Shown: positions 41,942-51,721 of the stretch, one piece after another
Numbering within the stretch: the stretch's first letter is position 1
How the letters are laid out: every line of letters begins with the position of its first letter
Assembly: GCA_022566735.1 (NCBI GenBank)
Contig: JADFIG010000019.1
Coordinates: 1-59,568, forward strand
Direction of reading: 5' to 3'
Source: Pseudomonadota bacterium
Lineage (GTDB): Bacteria > Pseudomonadota > Gammaproteobacteria > Burkholderiales > Burkholderiaceae_C
DNA: 59,568 nucleotides
Notes under the pieces: generated by a model
The model's input: the letters and a program-made list of their open reading frames with translations, nothing else
The model's database searches: none
What the model was told of the DNA's origin: nothing
Made by a program: the position numbers and the translations under genes

Positions 41942-42643
41942 TCAGCGCGGCAAGCCGGTGCGGCGGCTGCGCACCACCTGCCACGGCCGGGCCACATAGC
42001 CGACCGAGGCGAAGCCGCTCCAGACATGCACCAGGCGGGTGAAGGGGAAGATGACGAACAGCGTCATGCCGGCCGCCATGTGCACCTTGAAGACCAGGGA
42101 GACGTCGGCGATCAGGCCGGCAGCGTCACCGCGGAAGGTGACGATGTGCTGCGCCCAGGCCATGAGCTTGAGCATGGTCGCGCCATCGCTGTGCTGCAGC
42201 GACAGCGGCACCGTGGACAGGCCCAGCAGCAGCGTGCCCAGGATCCAGAACAGCACCAGGAAGTCGCGCGGCTTGCTGGTGGCGCGCACGCGCTCGTTGC
42301 CCAGGCGGCGGGCGATCAGCAGCAGCAGGCCGACCAGGCCCACGGTGCCCAGCACGCCCCCCACCACCGCGGCCAGCAACTGCTTTTGCGCGCTGCTGAC
42401 GCCCAGGGCGTGGATCAGCTCGGCCGGCGTGAGCATGCCGAAGAAGTGCCCGAAGAACAGGCCGATGATGCCCAGGTGGAAGAGGTTGGAGCCCGCGCGC
42501 AGCGTGCCGGTCGACAGCATCTGGCTGGACTCGCTGCGCCAGGTGTACTGATCGCGGTCGAAACGCACCAGGCTGCCCAGCAGGAAGACAACCATGGCGA
42601 TGTAGGGATAGATCCCGAAGAAGAACTGGTGGGTGAGGCTCAT
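41942..42643 (-). CDS. narI: Respiratory nitrate reductase gamma subunit (cytochrome b)
   Basis: A 233-residue membrane protein with five helices that binds two b-type hemes and passes electrons from quinol to NarH. Histidine-bearing helices include FHLGIIGLFFGHFFGM, QHIVTFRG and VFKVHMAAGMTLFVIFPFTRLVHVWS. It starts 1 bp after the narJ stop. Confidence 0.95.
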   Translation of the reverse strand: MSLTHQFFFGIYPYIAMVVFLLGSLVRFDRDQYTWRSESSQMLSTGTLRAGSNLFHLGIIGLFFGHFFGMLTPAELIHALGVSSAQKQLLAAVVGGVLGTVGLVGLLLLIARRLGNERVRATSKPRDFLVLFWILGTLLLGLSTVPLSLQHSDGATMLKLMAWAQHIVTFRGDAAGLIADVSLVFKVHMAAGMTLFVIFPFTRLVHVWSGFASVGYVARPWQVVRSRRTGLPR

Positions 42644-42644
42644 C

Positions 42645-43391
42645 TCATGCTCCTCGTTGTGCTTGGGCGCCGCCTTGGCTGCGCACGATGTGGATGGGTT
42701 GGGGCTGGCCGGGGCGTTGCTGGCCGCGGCTGCTGCAGCCGTCGAAGGCGGGGGGCTCGGCCCAGGTGTCGTCCAGGGCTTCGTCCTCGGGCACCTCGGT
42801 GGGCTCGATGGCCTGGCCCATCAGCTCCAGCACGGCCGCCGGCACGTGCGCGTACAGGCTGCGCCGCTTGAGCAAGGCCGCGTACAGCGCGTTGAGGATG
42901 TGGGCGAACTCGCCGGTGAAGTCACGCGCCGCATCGGCCTGCAGGGTGGAGGCGAACTCCAGCACCAGGGGCAGGTGGTCAGGCAGCTCGCCGCCGTTGG
43001 CGGGGTTCAGGCGCAGGCCGGCCTGTTCGTAGGTCTGGACCAGGTCGACCATGGCCTGGCCGCGGTCGCGCGAGTCGCCGTGCACGTGCTCGAACAGGTG
43101 CAGCGAGGTGGCGCGGCCGCGGTCGAAGAGCTCGACGTAGTCGGACTCGACGTCGAAGCCATCGCCGCCCTGCATGCCTTGAAGCTGCGACACCAGGCGG
43201 GCCAGGCCCGTCAGGCGCGACTCGCCGAGGCCTTGCTCATCGCGCAGCGCACCCAGCAACTCGCCCAGGTGGGCGCGCACCTCGGCATCGGGGTAGGCCA
43301 GCAGGCGGGACAGGGCGCGCAGGCTGCGGGCCGCGGTCGGGGATGCGGGTGCGCTGTGCAGGTTCTTGAGGTGGTTCAACAGGCTGCTCAT
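42645..43391 (-). CDS. narJ: Nitrate reductase assembly chaperone
   Basis: A 248-residue cytoplasmic chaperone that binds apo-NarG for cofactor insertion. It has the NarJ family core YVELFDRGRATSLHLFEHVHGDSRDRGQAMVDL (pattern near residues 85-117). A Gln/Pro-rich tail after about 215 is variable in the family. It starts at the base after the narH stop. Confidence 0.94.
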   Translation of the reverse strand: MSSLLNHLKNLHSAPASPTAARSLRALSRLLAYPDAEVRAHLGELLGALRDEQGLGESRLTGLARLVSQLQGMQGGDGFDVESDYVELFDRGRATSLHLFEHVHGDSRDRGQAMVDLVQTYEQAGLRLNPANGGELPDHLPLVLEFASTLQADAARDFTGEFAHILNALYAALLKRRSLYAHVPAAVLELMGQAIEPTEVPEDEALDDTWAEPPAFDGCSSRGQQRPGQPQPIHIVRSQGGAQAQRGA

Positions 43392-44915
43392 TCAGACCTC
43401 CGACTTGATGGGGATGGTGCGCTTCTTCTTGCCGCCGAACAGGCTGGGCTCGCTGTGGCCGTCGGAACAGCCATTGCCGAAGGAGAAGCCGCAGCCGCCG
43501 CGCAGATCGAAGGCGTCTTCGGCGTACTCCCGGTGGGCGGTGGGGATGACGAAGCGGTCTTCGTAGTTGGCGATGCCCATGATCTGGTACATGTCCTCGA
43601 CCAGCTCGGGGCTCAGGCCCACCTGCTCGATGGCCTTCACGTTGGCCGCGCCATCGACGTGCTTGCCGCGCATGTAGGCGCGCATGGCCAGCATGCGTTC
43701 CAGCGCGCGCGACACCGGGGCCACGTCACCGGCCGTCATCAGGTTGGCCAGGTACTTCAGCGGGATGCGCAGCTGGTTGACGTCCGGGATCTCGCCGTTG
43801 CTGCCGACCTGGCCGGCGTTGGCCGCCGCCTGGATGGGCGACAGCGGCGGCACGTACCAGACCATGGGCAGGGTGCGGTACTCCGGGTGCAGGGGCAGGG
43901 CCACCTTCCAGTCCACGGCCATCTTGTAGACGGGGCTGTTGCGGGCGGCGTTCAGCCAGGCCTCGGGGATGCCGTCGGCGCGGGCCTGCTCGATCACCTT
44001 GGGGTCGTGCGGGTCCAGGAAGATGTCGAGCTGCGCCTGGTAGAGGTCGCGGTCGTGCTCGGTGCTGGCGGCCTGCTCGATGCGGTCGGCGTCGTACAGC
44101 AGCACACCGAGGTAGCGGATGCGGCCCACGCAGGTTTCCGAGCACACCGTGGGCTGGCCGGCCTCGATGCGCGGGTAGCAGAAGATGCACTTCTCGGCCT
44201 TGCCGCTCTGCCAGTTGTAGTAGATCTTCTTGTACGGGCAGCCCGAGACGCACATGCGCCAGCCGCGGCACTTGTCCTGGTCGATCAGCACGATGCCGTC
44301 TTCCTCGCGCTTGTAGATCGAGCCCGAGGGGCAGGACGCCACGCACGCCGGGTTGAGGCAGTGCTCGCACAGGCGCGGCAGGTACATCATGAAGGTGTTC
44401 TCGAACTGGCCGTAGATGTCCTTTTGCACATCCTCGAAGTTCGCGTCCTTGCTGCGCTTGCTGAACTCGCCGCCCAGGATTTCCTCCCAGTTCGGGCCCC
44501 ACTCGATCTTCTCCATGCGCTGGCCGGTGATCAGGCTGCGCGGGCGGGCGGTGGGCGCGGCCTTCGACTTCGGCGCCGACTGCAGGTGCTCGTAGTCGAA
44601 GGTGAAGGGCTCGTAGTAGTCGTCGATCTGCGGCAGGTTGGGGTTGGCGAAGATCTTCATCAGCAGGCTGAGCTTGCCGCCCTGGCGGGGTTCGATCTTG
44701 CCGCTGGGCTTGCGCACCCAGCCGCCGTTCCATTTGTCCTGGTTCTCCCACTCCTTGGGGTAGCCGATGCCGGGCTTGGTCTCGACGTTGTTGAACCAGG
44801 CGTACTCGACACCGGGGCGGTTGGTCCAGACGTTCTTGCAGGTGACCGAGCAGGTGTGGCAGCCGATGCACTTGTCCAGGTTGAGGACCATGCCGATCTG
44901 GGCGCGGACTTTCAT
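43392..44915 (-). CDS. narH: Respiratory nitrate reductase beta subunit
   Basis: A 507-residue Fe-S protein. The first cluster motif CIGCHTCSVTCKNVW is at residues 16-30. Further sets are CEHCLNPACVASCPSG, CRGWRMCVSGCPYKK (with the Trp typical of the [3Fe-4S] site) and CIFCYPRIEAGQPTVC. It carries electrons from NarI to NarG. AAGGAG precedes the ATG. It starts 30 bp after narG. Confidence 0.96.
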   Translation of the reverse strand: MKVRAQIGMVLNLDKCIGCHTCSVTCKNVWTNRPGVEYAWFNNVETKPGIGYPKEWENQDKWNGGWVRKPSGKIEPRQGGKLSLLMKIFANPNLPQIDDYYEPFTFDYEHLQSAPKSKAAPTARPRSLITGQRMEKIEWGPNWEEILGGEFSKRSKDANFEDVQKDIYGQFENTFMMYLPRLCEHCLNPACVASCPSGSIYKREEDGIVLIDQDKCRGWRMCVSGCPYKKIYYNWQSGKAEKCIFCYPRIEAGQPTVCSETCVGRIRYLGVLLYDADRIEQAASTEHDRDLYQAQLDIFLDPHDPKVIEQARADGIPEAWLNAARNSPVYKMAVDWKVALPLHPEYRTLPMVWYVPPLSPIQAAANAGQVGSNGEIPDVNQLRIPLKYLANLMTAGDVAPVSRALERMLAMRAYMRGKHVDGAANVKAIEQVGLSPELVEDMYQIMGIANYEDRFVIPTAHREYAEDAFDLRGGCGFSFGNGCSDGHSEPSLFGGKKKRTIPIKSEV

Positions 44916-44944
44916 GTTGTGTTCTCCTTGAGACCAGCTTGGAA

Positions 44945-47900
44945 TCAGGCGTGGGCCGAGGTGGTGGTGGCGGCTTCGCCATCCAGCCAGTCCACCTTGT
45001 TCATCTTGCGCACCAGCACGAACTCGTCGCGGTTGGTGCCGATGGTCCCGTAGTAGTTGAAGCCGTAGCTCAGCTGCGCGTAGCCACCGATCATGTGGGT
45101 GGGCTTGAGCACGATGCGGGTCACCGAGTTGTGGATGCCGCCGCGCGTGCCGGTGATCTCCGAGCCCGGGGTGTTGATGATCTTTTCCTGGGCGTGGTAC
45201 ATCATCACCATGCCCGGTTTGACGCGCTGGCTGACCACCGCGCGGGCCGCGATCGCCCCGTTGGTGTTGAACAGCTCGACCCAGTCGTTGTCGACGATGC
45301 CGGCGCGCTTGGCGTCGTCCTCGCTCAGCCAGATCACGGGGCCGCCGCGGTTGAGCGTCAGCATCAGCAGGTTGTCGGTGTAGGTCGAGTGGATGCCCCA
45401 CTTCTGGTGCGGCGTGATGAAGTTCAGCGCGATCTCGGTGTGGCCGTTGGGCTTGCGGCCGCGCACGTCGTCCAGGGTCTTGAGGTCCACGGGCGGGCGG
45501 TAGGCCACGAAGCCCTCGCCGAAGGCCTGCATCCAGGGGTGGTCCATGTAGAACTGCTGGCGGCCGGTGAGGGTGCGCCATGGGATCAGCTCGTGCACAT
45601 TGGTGTAGCCGGCGTTGTACGAAACCTTCTCGCTCTCCAGCCCCGACCAGGTCGGCGAGGAGATGATCTTGCGCGGCTGCGCCTGGATGTCGCGGAAGCG
45701 GATCTTCTCGTCCTCGCGGTGCAGGGCCAGGTGGGCGTGCTCGCGGCCGGTCTGTTTGCTCAATGCCTCCCAGGCCTTGACAGCGACGTGGCCGTTGGTC
45801 TCGGGCGCCAGCATCATCACCACCTCGGCGGCGTCGATGTCGGTCTCGATCTTCGGCATGCCTTGCGACACGCCTTCTTCACGCACGACGCCGTTGAGCT
45901 CGCCGAGCTGCCTGACTTCGTCCTGCGTGTTCCAGCCGATGCCCTTGCCGCCGTTGCCCAGCTTGTTCATCAGCGGGCCGAGGGAAGTGAAGCGCTTGAA
46001 GGTGTTGGGGTAGTCGCGCTCGACCACGGTGACCTGCGGTGCGGTCTTGCCGGGGATGAGGTCGATCTCGCCCTTTTGCCAGTCCTGCACGCCGAAAGGC
46101 TGGGCCAGCTCGGCCGGGGTGTCGTGCATCAGCGGGGTCAGCACGACTTCCTTTTCGACGCCCAGGTGGCCCACGCAGACCTCGCTGAATTTCTTCGCGA
46201 AGCCCTTGTAGATGTCCCAGTCGGAGCGGGCTTCCCAGGCCGGGTCCACCGCCGTGGACAGCGGGTGGATGAAGGGGTGCATGTCGCTGGTGTTGAGGTC
46301 GTTCTTCTCGTACCAGGTGGCGGTGGGCAGCACGATGTCCGAGTACAGGCAGGTCGTGCTCATGCGGAAGTCCAGCGTGACCAGCAGGTCGAGCTTGCCT
46401 TCGGGTGCCTTGTCGTGCCAGACGACTTCTTCGGGCCGCGCTTCGTCGTGACCCAGGTCCTTGCCCTGCACGCCGTGGGTGGTGCCCAGCAGGTGCTTGA
46501 GGAAGTACTCGTGGCCCTTGCCGGACGAGCCCAGCAGGTTGGAGCGCCACACGAACATGTTGCGCGGCCAGTTGTCGGGGTGGTCCGGGTCGGTGCAGGA
46601 CAGCTTCAGCGAGCCGTCCTTCAGCGCCGCCACCACGTGGTCCTTCGGGTCCAGGCCCCTGGCCGAAGCGTCGCGCACCACCTGCAGCGGGTTGGTCTGC
46701 AGCTGCGGTGCGGAGGGCAGCCAGCCCATGCGCTCGGCGCGCACGTTGTAGTCGATCATGCTGCCGCCGAACCGGGCCTTGTCGGCCAGCGGCGAGAGCA
46801 CCTCCTCGACGCCCAGCTTTTCGTAGCGCCACTGGTCGGTGTGGGCGTAGAAGAAGCTGGTGGAGTTCTGCTGGCGCGGCGGGCGCGACCAGTCCAGCGC
46901 GAAGGCCAGGGCCGTCCAGCCGGTCTGCGGGCGCAGCTTTTCCTGGCCCACGTAATGCGCCCAGCCGCCGCCGCTCTGGCCGATGCAGCCGCACATCATC
47001 AGCATGTTGATGATGCCGCGGTAGTTCATGTCGCAGTGGTACCAGTGGTTCATGGCCGCGCCGATGATGACCATGGACTTGCCATGCGTCTTGTCGGCGT
47101 TGTCGGCGAACTGGCGGGCCACGGTGATGACCTGCGCGCGCGGCACGCCGGTGATCTGCTCCTGCCAGGCCGGCGTGTAGGCGACGTTGTCGTCCAGGCT
47201 GCGCGCGCCGTTGTCCACCAGCTGGCCATCGCGGGACTGCAGGCCGCGGAAGACGCCGTAGCTGGCCAGTTGCAGGTCATAGACGGTGGCCACCCAGACC
47301 TCGCGGGCCTGGCCCGCATCCTTGCCTTGGCCCTGCACCGTGATGCGCTGCATGGGCACATGGCGCAGCAGCACCTCGCCTTGCGGGTTGCCGTTGAAGC
47401 CGGGCGACTCGATGCCACCGAAGTAGGGGAAGGCCACGGGCCGCACATCGGCGGCGCGGGCTGCGGTGCTGGCCTCGACGTGTTGCTCGTCTTCCAGCAC
47501 CGAGAGCTTGAGCTTGACCTCGCGGCCTTCCTGGGCTTCCTTGGCTTCGAGGTTCCACTTGCCCTGGTCTGGGCGGCCGTCGGCGCCCCAGCGGAAGCCG
47601 ATCGAGCCTTGCGGCACCACGATGCGGTCGGCGCTGTCCCAGGCCAGGGTCTTCCACTCGCTGTGGTTGCCCTGGGCGAGGTCGCCCACCATGTCGCTGG
47701 CGCGCAGGTAGCGCTGCGGCACCAGGGCGCGGCCGGCCGGGGTGTCCTGCTCGTGCAGCATCACCAGCATGGGCAGGTCGGTGTAGCGGCGCGCGTAGCC
47801 ATCGAAGTAGGCGCTGCGCTTGTCCACGTAGAACTCGCGCAGGATGGTGTGGCCCATGGCCATGGCCACGGCCGCATCGGTGCCCTGCTTGGGGTGCATC

Positions 47901-48784
47901 CAGATGTCGGCCAGCTTGGAAACCTCGGCGTAGTCGGGCGTGACGGCGACCGTCTTGGCACCCTTGTAGCGCACCTCGGTGAAGAAGTGGGCGTCCGGCG
48001 TGCGCGTCTGCGGCACGTTCGAGCCCCAGGCGATGATGAAGTTCGAGTTGTACCAGTCGGCCGATTCGGGCACGTCGGTCTGCTCGCCCCAGATCTGCGG
48101 GCTGGCCGGCGGCAGGTCGCAGTACCAGTCGTAGAAGGACATGCACACGCCACCGATCAGGCTGAGGTAGCGGCTGCCCGCGGCATACGACACCATCGAC
48201 ATCGCCGGGATGGGCGAGAAACCGATGATGCGGTCGGGCCCGTGCTGCTGGATGGTGTGGACGTTGGCCGAGGCGATGATCTCGTTGACCTCGTCCCAGC
48301 TGGCGCGCACGAAGCCGCCCAGGCCGCGCTGCTTCTGCCAGCTGCGGCGGCTCTCGTCGCTGCTCACCAGGCTGGCCCAGGCGTCCACCGGGCTCTTGGC
48401 GATGGCGCGCGCGGCACGCCACTGCTTGAGCAACTCGCCGCGCACCATCGGGTGCTTGACGCGGTTGGCGCTGTAGAGGTACCAGCTGTAGGAGGCGCCG
48501 CGGGCGCAGCCGCGCGGTTCGTGGTTGGGCAGGTCGGGGCGGGTGCGGGGGTAGTCGGTCTGCTGGGTCTCCCAGGTGACGATGCCGCCCTTGACGTAGA
48601 TTTTCCACGAGCAGGAGCCCGTGCAGTTGGTGCCGTGGGTGGAGCGCACGATCTTGTCGTGCTGCCAGCGGTGGCGGTAGGCGTCTTCCCAGGTGCGGTC
48701 TTCGCCCGTGGTGACGCCGTGGCCGTCGGAGAAGCCTTCCTTCGCTTGCGAGAAGAAGGTCAGTCGGTCCAGGAAGTGGCTCAT
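44945..48784 (-). CDS. narG: Respiratory nitrate reductase alpha subunit
   Basis: A 1279-residue molybdo-bis-MGD enzyme that reduces nitrate to nitrite at the inner membrane's cytoplasmic face. The FS0 cluster motif HGTNCTGSCSW starts near residue 50. The Mo-ligand Asp region TDYPRTRPDLPNHEPRGC lies near 76, and YSANRVKHP follows, as in all membrane-bound Nar enzymes. No twin-arginine leader is present, which fits NarG rather than NapA. GGAG precedes the ATG. Confidence 0.97.
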   Translation of the reverse strand: MSHFLDRLTFFSQAKEGFSDGHGVTTGEDRTWEDAYRHRWQHDKIVRSTHGTNCTGSCSWKIYVKGGIVTWETQQTDYPRTRPDLPNHEPRGCARGASYSWYLYSANRVKHPMVRGELLKQWRAARAIAKSPVDAWASLVSSDESRRSWQKQRGLGGFVRASWDEVNEIIASANVHTIQQHGPDRIIGFSPIPAMSMVSYAAGSRYLSLIGGVCMSFYDWYCDLPPASPQIWGEQTDVPESADWYNSNFIIAWGSNVPQTRTPDAHFFTEVRYKGAKTVAVTPDYAEVSKLADIWMHPKQGTDAAVAMAMGHTILREFYVDKRSAYFDGYARRYTDLPMLVMLHEQDTPAGRALVPQRYLRASDMVGDLAQGNHSEWKTLAWDSADRIVVPQGSIGFRWGADGRPDQGKWNLEAKEAQEGREVKLKLSVLEDEQHVEASTAARAADVRPVAFPYFGGIESPGFNGNPQGEVLLRHVPMQRITVQGQGKDAGQAREVWVATVYDLQLASYGVFRGLQSRDGQLVDNGARSLDDNVAYTPAWQEQITGVPRAQVITVARQFADNADKTHGKSMVIIGAAMNHWYHCDMNYRGIINMLMMCGCIGQSGGGWAHYVGQEKLRPQTGWTALAFALDWSRPPRQQNSTSFFYAHTDQWRYEKLGVEEVLSPLADKARFGGSMIDYNVRAERMGWLPSAPQLQTNPLQVVRDASARGLDPKDHVVAALKDGSLKLSCTDPDHPDNWPRNMFVWRSNLLGSSGKGHEYFLKHLLGTTHGVQGKDLGHDEARPEEVVWHDKAPEGKLDLLVTLDFRMSTTCLYSDIVLPTATWYEKNDLNTSDMHPFIHPLSTAVDPAWEARSDWDIYKGFAKKFSEVCVGHLGVEKEVVLTPLMHDTPAELAQPFGVQDWQKGEIDLIPGKTAPQVTVVERDYPNTFKRFTSLGPLMNKLGNGGKGIGWNTQDEVRQLGELNGVVREEGVSQGMPKIETDIDAAEVVMMLAPETNGHVAVKAWEALSKQTGREHAHLALHREDEKIRFRDIQAQPRKIISSPTWSGLESEKVSYNAGYTNVHELIPWRTLTGRQQFYMDHPWMQAFGEGFVAYRPPVDLKTLDDVRGRKPNGHTEIALNFITPHQKWGIHSTYTDNLLMLTLNRGGPVIWLSEDDAKRAGIVDNDWVELFNTNGAIAARAVVSQRVKPGMVMMYHAQEKIINTPGSEITGTRGGIHNSVTRIVLKPTHMIGGYAQLSYGFNYYGTIGTNRDEFVLVRKMNKVDWLDGEAATTTSAHA

Positions 48785-48841
48785 GTGTGGACTCCGTGGG
48801 GAGGGTCTGAAGGGGTGCCGGATGGGGTGCCGAGGGCGGCT

Positions 48842-50287
48842 TCAGCAGGGCTGGGCGGCACCGCGGCGGGCGTAGAACCACCAGGTCGTGGCGATGCAGA
48901 CCAGGTAGAAGGCGATGAAGATGAACAGCGCGACTTCCGGCCCGCCCGTGGCCGCGATGGCCGAGCCGTAGCTCTTGGGGATGAAGAAGCCGCCGTAGGC
49001 CGCGAAGGCGCCGGTGAAGCCCAGCACGGCCGCGGCCTCGGTGTTGCCCTCCTTGACGGCGGCGGCCATGGCGACCTCGTCGTTGCGGGGCACGGCCAGC
49101 GTCTTCAGGTTGAGGAAGATCACCGGGATCATGCGGAAGGTCGAGCCGTTGCCGATGCCCGTGGTCAGGAACAGCACCAGGAACATCAGGAAGAAGCCGG
49201 TGAAGCTGCCATCGTGCGGGCCGAAGGGCAGGGCCCAGGCGCTGCCCGTGGTCTTGGGCAGGAAGGCCAGCACGCCCACCACGGCACAGGCCATCACGAT
49301 GAAGTTCCAGAAGGTCACGCGGGCGCCGCCGAGCTTGTCGGCCAGCCAGCCACCGAAGGGGCGGATGAGCGCGCCGACCAGCGGCCCGATCCAGGCGTAG
49401 GCCAGCGGGTTGACGTCCTTGAACTGCGACTTGATCAGCAGCGGAAAGCCCGCGGCGTAGCCGATGAAGGAGCCGAAGGTGCCCAGGTAGAGGATGCACA
49501 TCAGCCAGTTGTGCTTGTTGCGGAAGATGGCCGCCTGCGTGGCGAACGAGGCCTTGGCGTCGGCGATGTCGTTCATGAAGAACCAGGCCGCCAGCGTGGC
49601 CACGACGATCCAGGGCACCCACACGAAGGCCGCGTTCTGCGCCCAGATCTCGACTTGCTGGCCGGCCTTGTTGACGATGTGCTGCGAGTCACCGCCGAAG
49701 ACGCCGAACACGCCCACCGAGATGATGATGGGGCTGAGGAACTGCACCACCGACACGCCCAGGTTGCCCAGGCCGGCGTTGACGCCCAGGGCCGAGCCCT
49801 TGCGCTCCTTCGGGAAGAAGAAGCTGATGTTGGACATCGACGAGGAGAAGTTGCCGCCACCCAGGCCGCACAGCAGGGCCAGCGTCAGCATGGTGGGGTA
49901 GGGGGTGGTGGGGTCCTGCACCGCGTGGCCGATGCCGATGGCCGGGATCAGCAGCGAGGCCGTCGAGATGGCCGTCCAGCGCCGTCCGCCGAACACCGGC
50001 ACCATGAAGGAGTAGAAGATGCGCAGCGTCGCGCCGGAGAGGGCCGGGGCCGCGGCCAGCCAGAACAGCTGGTTGGTCGAGTACTTGAAGCCCATCTGCG
50101 GCAGGTTGACGGCGACGACGCTCCACAACTGCCACACGGCGAATGCCAGGAAGAGGGCGGGCACCGAGATCCAGAGGTTGAGTTTGGCGATCGCCTGGCC
50201 TTCGGTTTCCCAGAAGGCCTTGTCTTCAGGGGTCCAGACGGTGAGCGTGCTGCCGGGCCGCGCGCTCGCTTGGGGGGTGGGGGTCAT
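48842..50287 (-). CDS. narK2: Nitrate/nitrite antiporter, NarK2 type
   Basis: A 481-residue major-facilitator protein with twelve helices. It has the two nitrate signatures GLGGGNFSSSMSNISFFFPK and TTGIGNGSTFRMIPVIF. This type exchanges nitrate for nitrite. An N-terminal cytoplasmic segment (about 35 residues) precedes helix one. Located between narK1 and narG on the same strand. Confidence 0.93.
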   Translation of the reverse strand: MTPTPQASARPGSTLTVWTPEDKAFWETEGQAIAKLNLWISVPALFLAFAVWQLWSVVAVNLPQMGFKYSTNQLFWLAAAPALSGATLRIFYSFMVPVFGGRRWTAISTASLLIPAIGIGHAVQDPTTPYPTMLTLALLCGLGGGNFSSSMSNISFFFPKERKGSALGVNAGLGNLGVSVVQFLSPIIISVGVFGVFGGDSQHIVNKAGQQVEIWAQNAAFVWVPWIVVATLAAWFFMNDIADAKASFATQAAIFRNKHNWLMCILYLGTFGSFIGYAAGFPLLIKSQFKDVNPLAYAWIGPLVGALIRPFGGWLADKLGGARVTFWNFIVMACAVVGVLAFLPKTTGSAWALPFGPHDGSFTGFFLMFLVLFLTTGIGNGSTFRMIPVIFLNLKTLAVPRNDEVAMAAAVKEGNTEAAAVLGFTGAFAAYGGFFIPKSYGSAIAATGGPEVALFIFIAFYLVCIATTWWFYARRGAAQPC

Positions 50288-50341
50288 GGGGGCTCCTTGT
50301 TGGAAAGGAAGGAGAGGTCTTGGGACGGAGGGGGAGGGCGC

Positions 50342-51619
50342 TCAGTTGCGGGCCGGGACGGCAGGGGTGTCGCCGTGCAGCACGTCGCGGGTGCGAACCT
50401 CGGTGAAGTACATCCAGATCAGCGAAACCCAGACCACGCCGTAGAGCAACATGAAGGCGCTGGAGCGGATGCCGGTGAGGTCCAGCAGGTAGCCGAACAG
50501 GATGGGCAGCACGAAGCCCCCCATGCCGCCGGCCAGGCCGACGATGCCGGAGATCGCGCCGATGTTGCCGGCGTAGTCGTCGCTGATGTACTTGAAGACG
50601 CTGGCCTTGCCGAAGGCCCAGGCCACGCCCAGCACGGCCATCAGCGCGGTGAAGGTGTAGACGTTCAGGCCGATGTGGAAGGTCTGCGGGCCCTGCGTGG
50701 TCTGGATGGTGAAGTCGGTCTGCGGGTAGCTCAGCAGGAACAGGCAGATCCAGCTCACCCACAGCACCCACCAGGTCACCTGGTGCGCGCCGTGCTTGTC
50801 CGACAGCCAGCCGCCGATGGCGCGCAGCACACCGCCCGGCAGCGAGAAGCAGGCGGCCAGCAGGGCGGCCACGCGGATGTCCAGGCCGTACTCGCCCACG
50901 TAGTACTGCACCATCCACAGGCTCAGGGCCACATAGCCACCGAAGACGATGCTGTAGTACTGGCAGTACTTGAGCACGCGCGGATCCTTGAGGGCGCGCA
51001 GCTGGGCGCCGAAACCGCCCTTGGCCGCGGGCACCAGGTGGGCCGGGTCGTGGGCGCTGCCCAGCCAGAACACCAGCGCGGCGCCCAGCATGATGGCGGC
51101 ATAGACCTGCGGCACCATGGCCCAGCCAAAGGCCACGACCAGCGCCGGCGCCACGAACTTGTTGACCGCGGCCCCCGAGTTGCCGGCCCCGAACACGCCC
51201 ATGGCGAAGCCCTGGCGGCTCTTGGGGAACCAGCGGGCCACGTAGGGCGTGCCCACCGAGAAGGAGCCACCGGCCAGGCCGACGAACAGGCCCAGCACCA
51301 GGAAGTGCCAGTACTGCGTGGCGTAGGACATCAGCCAGATCGGCACCACGCACAGCAGCATGGTGATGAACAGCACGATGCGGCCGCCGTAGCGGTCGGT
51401 CCAGATGCCCAGCGGCACCCGCACCAGGGAGCCGGTCAGCACCGGGGTGGCCGTCAGCAGGCCGAACTCGGTGGCCGACAGGCCGAGGGATTTCTTCAGC
51501 GGGATCCCGATGACCCCGAACATCATCCACACCATGAAGCACACCGTGAAGGCCAGCGTGCTGACGATGAGGACCGAGAGGGCCTTCTTGCTCTGGGAGC
51601 GGCTCTGAGGGTTCGACAT
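50342..51619 (-). CDS. narK1: Nitrate transporter, NarK1 type
   Basis: A 425-residue major-facilitator protein with twelve helices and signatures GLAGGSFSVGTPYVARWFPK and GLAGGMGGFVLPILFG. NarK1-type carriers import nitrate with protons and start respiration before nitrite accumulates. The ATG at 51619 follows AAGGAAC; the frame is open to 51637. It is the first gene of narK1-narK2-narGHJI. Confidence 0.93.
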   Translation of the reverse strand: MSNPQSRSQSKKALSVLIVSTLAFTVCFMVWMMFGVIGIPLKKSLGLSATEFGLLTATPVLTGSLVRVPLGIWTDRYGGRIVLFITMLLCVVPIWLMSYATQYWHFLVLGLFVGLAGGSFSVGTPYVARWFPKSRQGFAMGVFGAGNSGAAVNKFVAPALVVAFGWAMVPQVYAAIMLGAALVFWLGSAHDPAHLVPAAKGGFGAQLRALKDPRVLKYCQYYSIVFGGYVALSLWMVQYYVGEYGLDIRVAALLAACFSLPGGVLRAIGGWLSDKHGAHQVTWWVLWVSWICLFLLSYPQTDFTIQTTQGPQTFHIGLNVYTFTALMAVLGVAWAFGKASVFKYISDDYAGNIGAISGIVGLAGGMGGFVLPILFGYLLDLTGIRSSAFMLLYGVVWVSLIWMYFTEVRTRDVLHGDTPAVPARN

Positions 51620-51699
51620 GGTTCGTTCCTTTTCCATGTCGGGCAGTGTCAGAAGATCAGGCCGCGGTGGGTATCCTCCGGTGGACGGGGTGGGGTCGT

Positions 51700-51705
51700 T
51701 CTAAA
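51700..51705 (-). promoter_or_regulatory. -10 element of the narK1 promoter
   Basis: TTTAGA on the minus strand, with the start site expected near 51693. The FNR-type box is centred 41.5 bp upstream of that base, the exact class II spacing. Confidence 0.5.
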
Positions 51706-51721
51706 GGCGTAGTCCCTGGGG

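Noticed and set aside
44939..51712. 2257-codon plus-strand frame opposite narG, narK2 and narK1
   Set aside because: Antisense openness caused by high third-position GC. The opposite strand holds clear, complete nar proteins.
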